Positions 7,175 to 7,837 of a stretch of 7,837 bases of DNA are shown here, one piece after another. The translations under genes and the position numbers were made by a program. Origin of the DNA: Candidatus Epulonipiscium sp. (GTDB lineage: Bacteria; Bacillota_A; Clostridia; Lachnospirales; Cellulosilyticaceae); the NCBI GenBank assembly GCA_012841565.1, contig DUUM01000283.1, positions 1 through 7,837 of the forward strand, written 5' to 3'. A model generated the notes under the pieces. It was given only the letters and a program-made list of their open reading frames with translations. It did not search any database and had not been told where the DNA came from. How positions within the stretch are numbered: the first letter of the stretch is position 1; each line of letters opens with the position of its first letter.

Positions 7175-7346
7175 GATTACTTTAATCGTTAGCCTTTATA
7201 TTATTATGTAGAATGATTAGGTTAAATCTTATGTGCCTGTTAAATCCGTATTGGCATCTACCTTTATCTTAATTTTCTATAGGGTAGGGGATAATCTAAA
7301 TTTGAACCCCAGTTTCTATTAAGAACCATAACACCAAGATTTGATA
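7175..7346 (+). repeat. Right-flank unit copy 2
   Basis: This is nearly identical to copy 1 over the first 107 bp, offset by 419 bp. It then shares ATAATCTAAATTTGAACCCC and TTTCTATTAAGA (7291-7324), and weaker similarity continues to ACCAAGATTTGATA (7333-7346). It contains a perfect small hairpin, CGATTA-CTT-TAATCG (7174-7188), and the 23-bp core (7188-7210). It lacks about 19 bp present in copy 1 between the CTAT motif and ATAATC. It is the copy nearest the outer side and so the best candidate for the functional right end. Confidence 0.85.
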
Positions 7347-7460
7347 CCAAATATATAATAATCATAATCTACACCTAAATTTCTATCAGAACCTATCAAC
7401 ATCTAAAGATACCCAAACTTATATCAAAACTGTTCAATATTTAATATATAAAATAGAAAT
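7347..7460 (+). repeat. Partial extra motif copy and AT-rich outer tail
   Basis: CCTAAATTTCTATCAGAACC (7374-7393) repeats the motif found in copy 1 (CAAATTTCTATCAGG, 6851-6865) and, in reverse complement, in copy 0. This adds another candidate TnsB site outside copy 2. The remaining DNA up to 7460 is very AT-rich and shows no gene. The right transposon tip probably lies in this stretch, but no clear ACA-ending terminus or target duplication was identified. Confidence 0.45.
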
Positions 7461-7489
7461 AAAAAAAGAGGCTTAAGAAACTAAGCTCT
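7461..7489 (-). terminator. Rho-independent terminator overlapping a stop codon
   Basis: On the - strand AGAGCTTA (complement of 7482-7489) pairs with TAAGCCTCT (complement of 7467-7475) with one bulged base around a 6-nt loop. A run of seven T (complement of 7461-7467) follows. The stem overlaps the TAA stop of the - strand gene, so it ends that transcript. It points toward the transposon, opposite to the terminator at 197-257. Confidence 0.8.
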
Positions 7490-7837
7490 CTTCTTCTATA
7501 ACCATTAGTTTAATATGTTTATTAACGGTGGATTGTGATACACCTAACTCTTCCGCTATACCCCTTTGTGACAAACCAGTTTCAAGTAATTGAGCAATTT
7601 CCGTCCTAATCAGTATGCCTTTTTCTTCCCTTGTAAGTTTCCCTTCTTTTTTTAACTGTTCATGGTATCTCTCTCTTCTTCCTCTATTATATCTATCTAC
7701 ATTTTCAGGGTTAGAAAAATATTCTTTGTTTCGCATATTCTTTCGGCGTTTCTTTTCATCTACCCCAATAAGGGTGGACATATGCAGTTGTTCTGCTTCA
7801 CTAATATTTAATAGATTTACGATGGTAATATTTTTAT
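7473..7837 (-). CDS. C-terminal part of a helix-turn-helix protein, possibly replication-related (partial)
   Basis: The reading frame is open from the window edge to the TAA at 7473-7475, giving 120 visible residues. An ATG at 7779-7781 is probably internal: the frame continues 18 codons upstream to the edge (ending NLLNISEAEQLH) and no good ribosome binding site precedes it. The visible part has a very basic, charged stretch (EKKRRKNMRNKEY, then RRERYHEQLKKEGKLTREEK). A clear helix-turn-helix near the C-terminus follows (LSQRGIAEELGVSQSTVNKH). Such a tail, basic linker plus small helix-turn-helix, occurs in my recollection in replication-initiation or primase-like proteins of Firmicute plasmids, phages and integrative elements. 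That is inference, and a transcription regulator or recombinase is equally possible. It may be a host or island gene flanking the transposon, or its cargo. Confidence 0.7.
   Translation of the reverse strand, partial: KNITIVNLLNISEAEQLHMSTLIGVDEKKRRKNMRNKEYFSNPENVDRYNRGRRERYHEQLKKEGKLTREEKGILIRTEIAQLLETGLSQRGIAEELGVSQSTVNKHIKLMVIEEESLVS

Larger units (their letters stand above)
269..7460 (+). mobile_element. Tn7-like transposon with tnsABCD core (boundaries approximate)
   Basis: The four-gene order tnsA-tnsB-tnsC-tniQ/tnsD is diagnostic of Tn7-like elements. In this family TnsB cuts and joins the 3' ends, TnsA cuts the 5' ends, TnsC is the ATP-dependent regulator and TnsD/TniQ picks the target. 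No intact cargo gene lies between the operon and the right-flank repeats, so the element would be only about 7 kb. The limits given are a guess. The left limit is a TGTTTAGAGG at 269, just past a host-type terminator; TGT is the usual start of Tn7-like ends. The right limit is placed before the terminator of the opposing gene. No matching 5-bp target duplication was recognised. If the - strand gene at 7473 is cargo, the element extends beyond the window. Confidence 0.6.

Noticed and set aside
6340..7346. CRISPR array or CRISPR-associated transposon guide
   Set aside because: Only three copies exist, each over 150 bp, with irregular spacing and one inverted. No cas gene is present and TniQ is of large TnsD type. 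A GTTTCAACCA at 6461-6470 resembles the start of some type V-K repeats but occurs once and only in the diverged copy.

Overview
The window is AT-rich (roughly one-third G+C by eye), its genes follow strong AGGAGG-type ribosome binding sites, and codon use leans on AGA, ATA and TTA. This points to a low-GC Firmicute such as a clostridium or bacillus relative. No host-specific marker is present, so a genus cannot be named.

The centre (557-6339) is a compact operon of the four core genes of a Tn7-like transposon, all on the + strand. They are tnsA (endonuclease-fold partner), tnsB (DDE transposase), tnsC (AAA+ regulator) and a tniQ-domain gene of tnsD type (target-site selector). Gaps between them are 17, 1 and 89 bp. 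TnsB, TnsC and TniQ/TnsD look intact. TnsA is recognisable along its length, but by-eye alignment to Tn7 TnsA places non-catalytic residues at all four active-site positions. That suggests a catalytically dead TnsA that has nonetheless kept an open frame.

The left flank (1-556) has no gene. It holds a strong + strand terminator (197-257), a stretch (about 269-433) with short colinear segments inversely related to repeats on the right side, and three hairpins just upstream of tnsA, one of which is terminator-like on the - strand.

The right flank (6340-7460) is the least ordinary part. It is non-coding and carries three copies of one unit of about 170-190 bp. Copy 0 (6340-6515) is inverted and starts directly after the tniQ stop codon; copies 1 (6756-6948) and 2 (7175-7346) are direct. 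All three share a perfect 23-bp core, and copies 1 and 2 match without gaps over about 105 bp. Recurrent AATTTCTAT-like motifs in and beside the units resemble an array of transposase (TnsB) binding sites. A 44-codon reading-frame remnant lies between copies 0 and 1. The best explanation is duplicated or nested transposon ends; a structured RNA is the main alternative.

At the right edge a - strand gene (7473 to beyond 7837) encodes the C-terminus of a protein ending in a helix-turn-helix, with its own terminator at 7461-7489. Terminators facing each other (197-257 on +, 7461-7489 on -) fit a small transposon of about 7 kb, without intact cargo, sitting between two converging genes. The exact tips and target duplication were not identified. 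No cas genes, CRISPR array or resolvase are visible.
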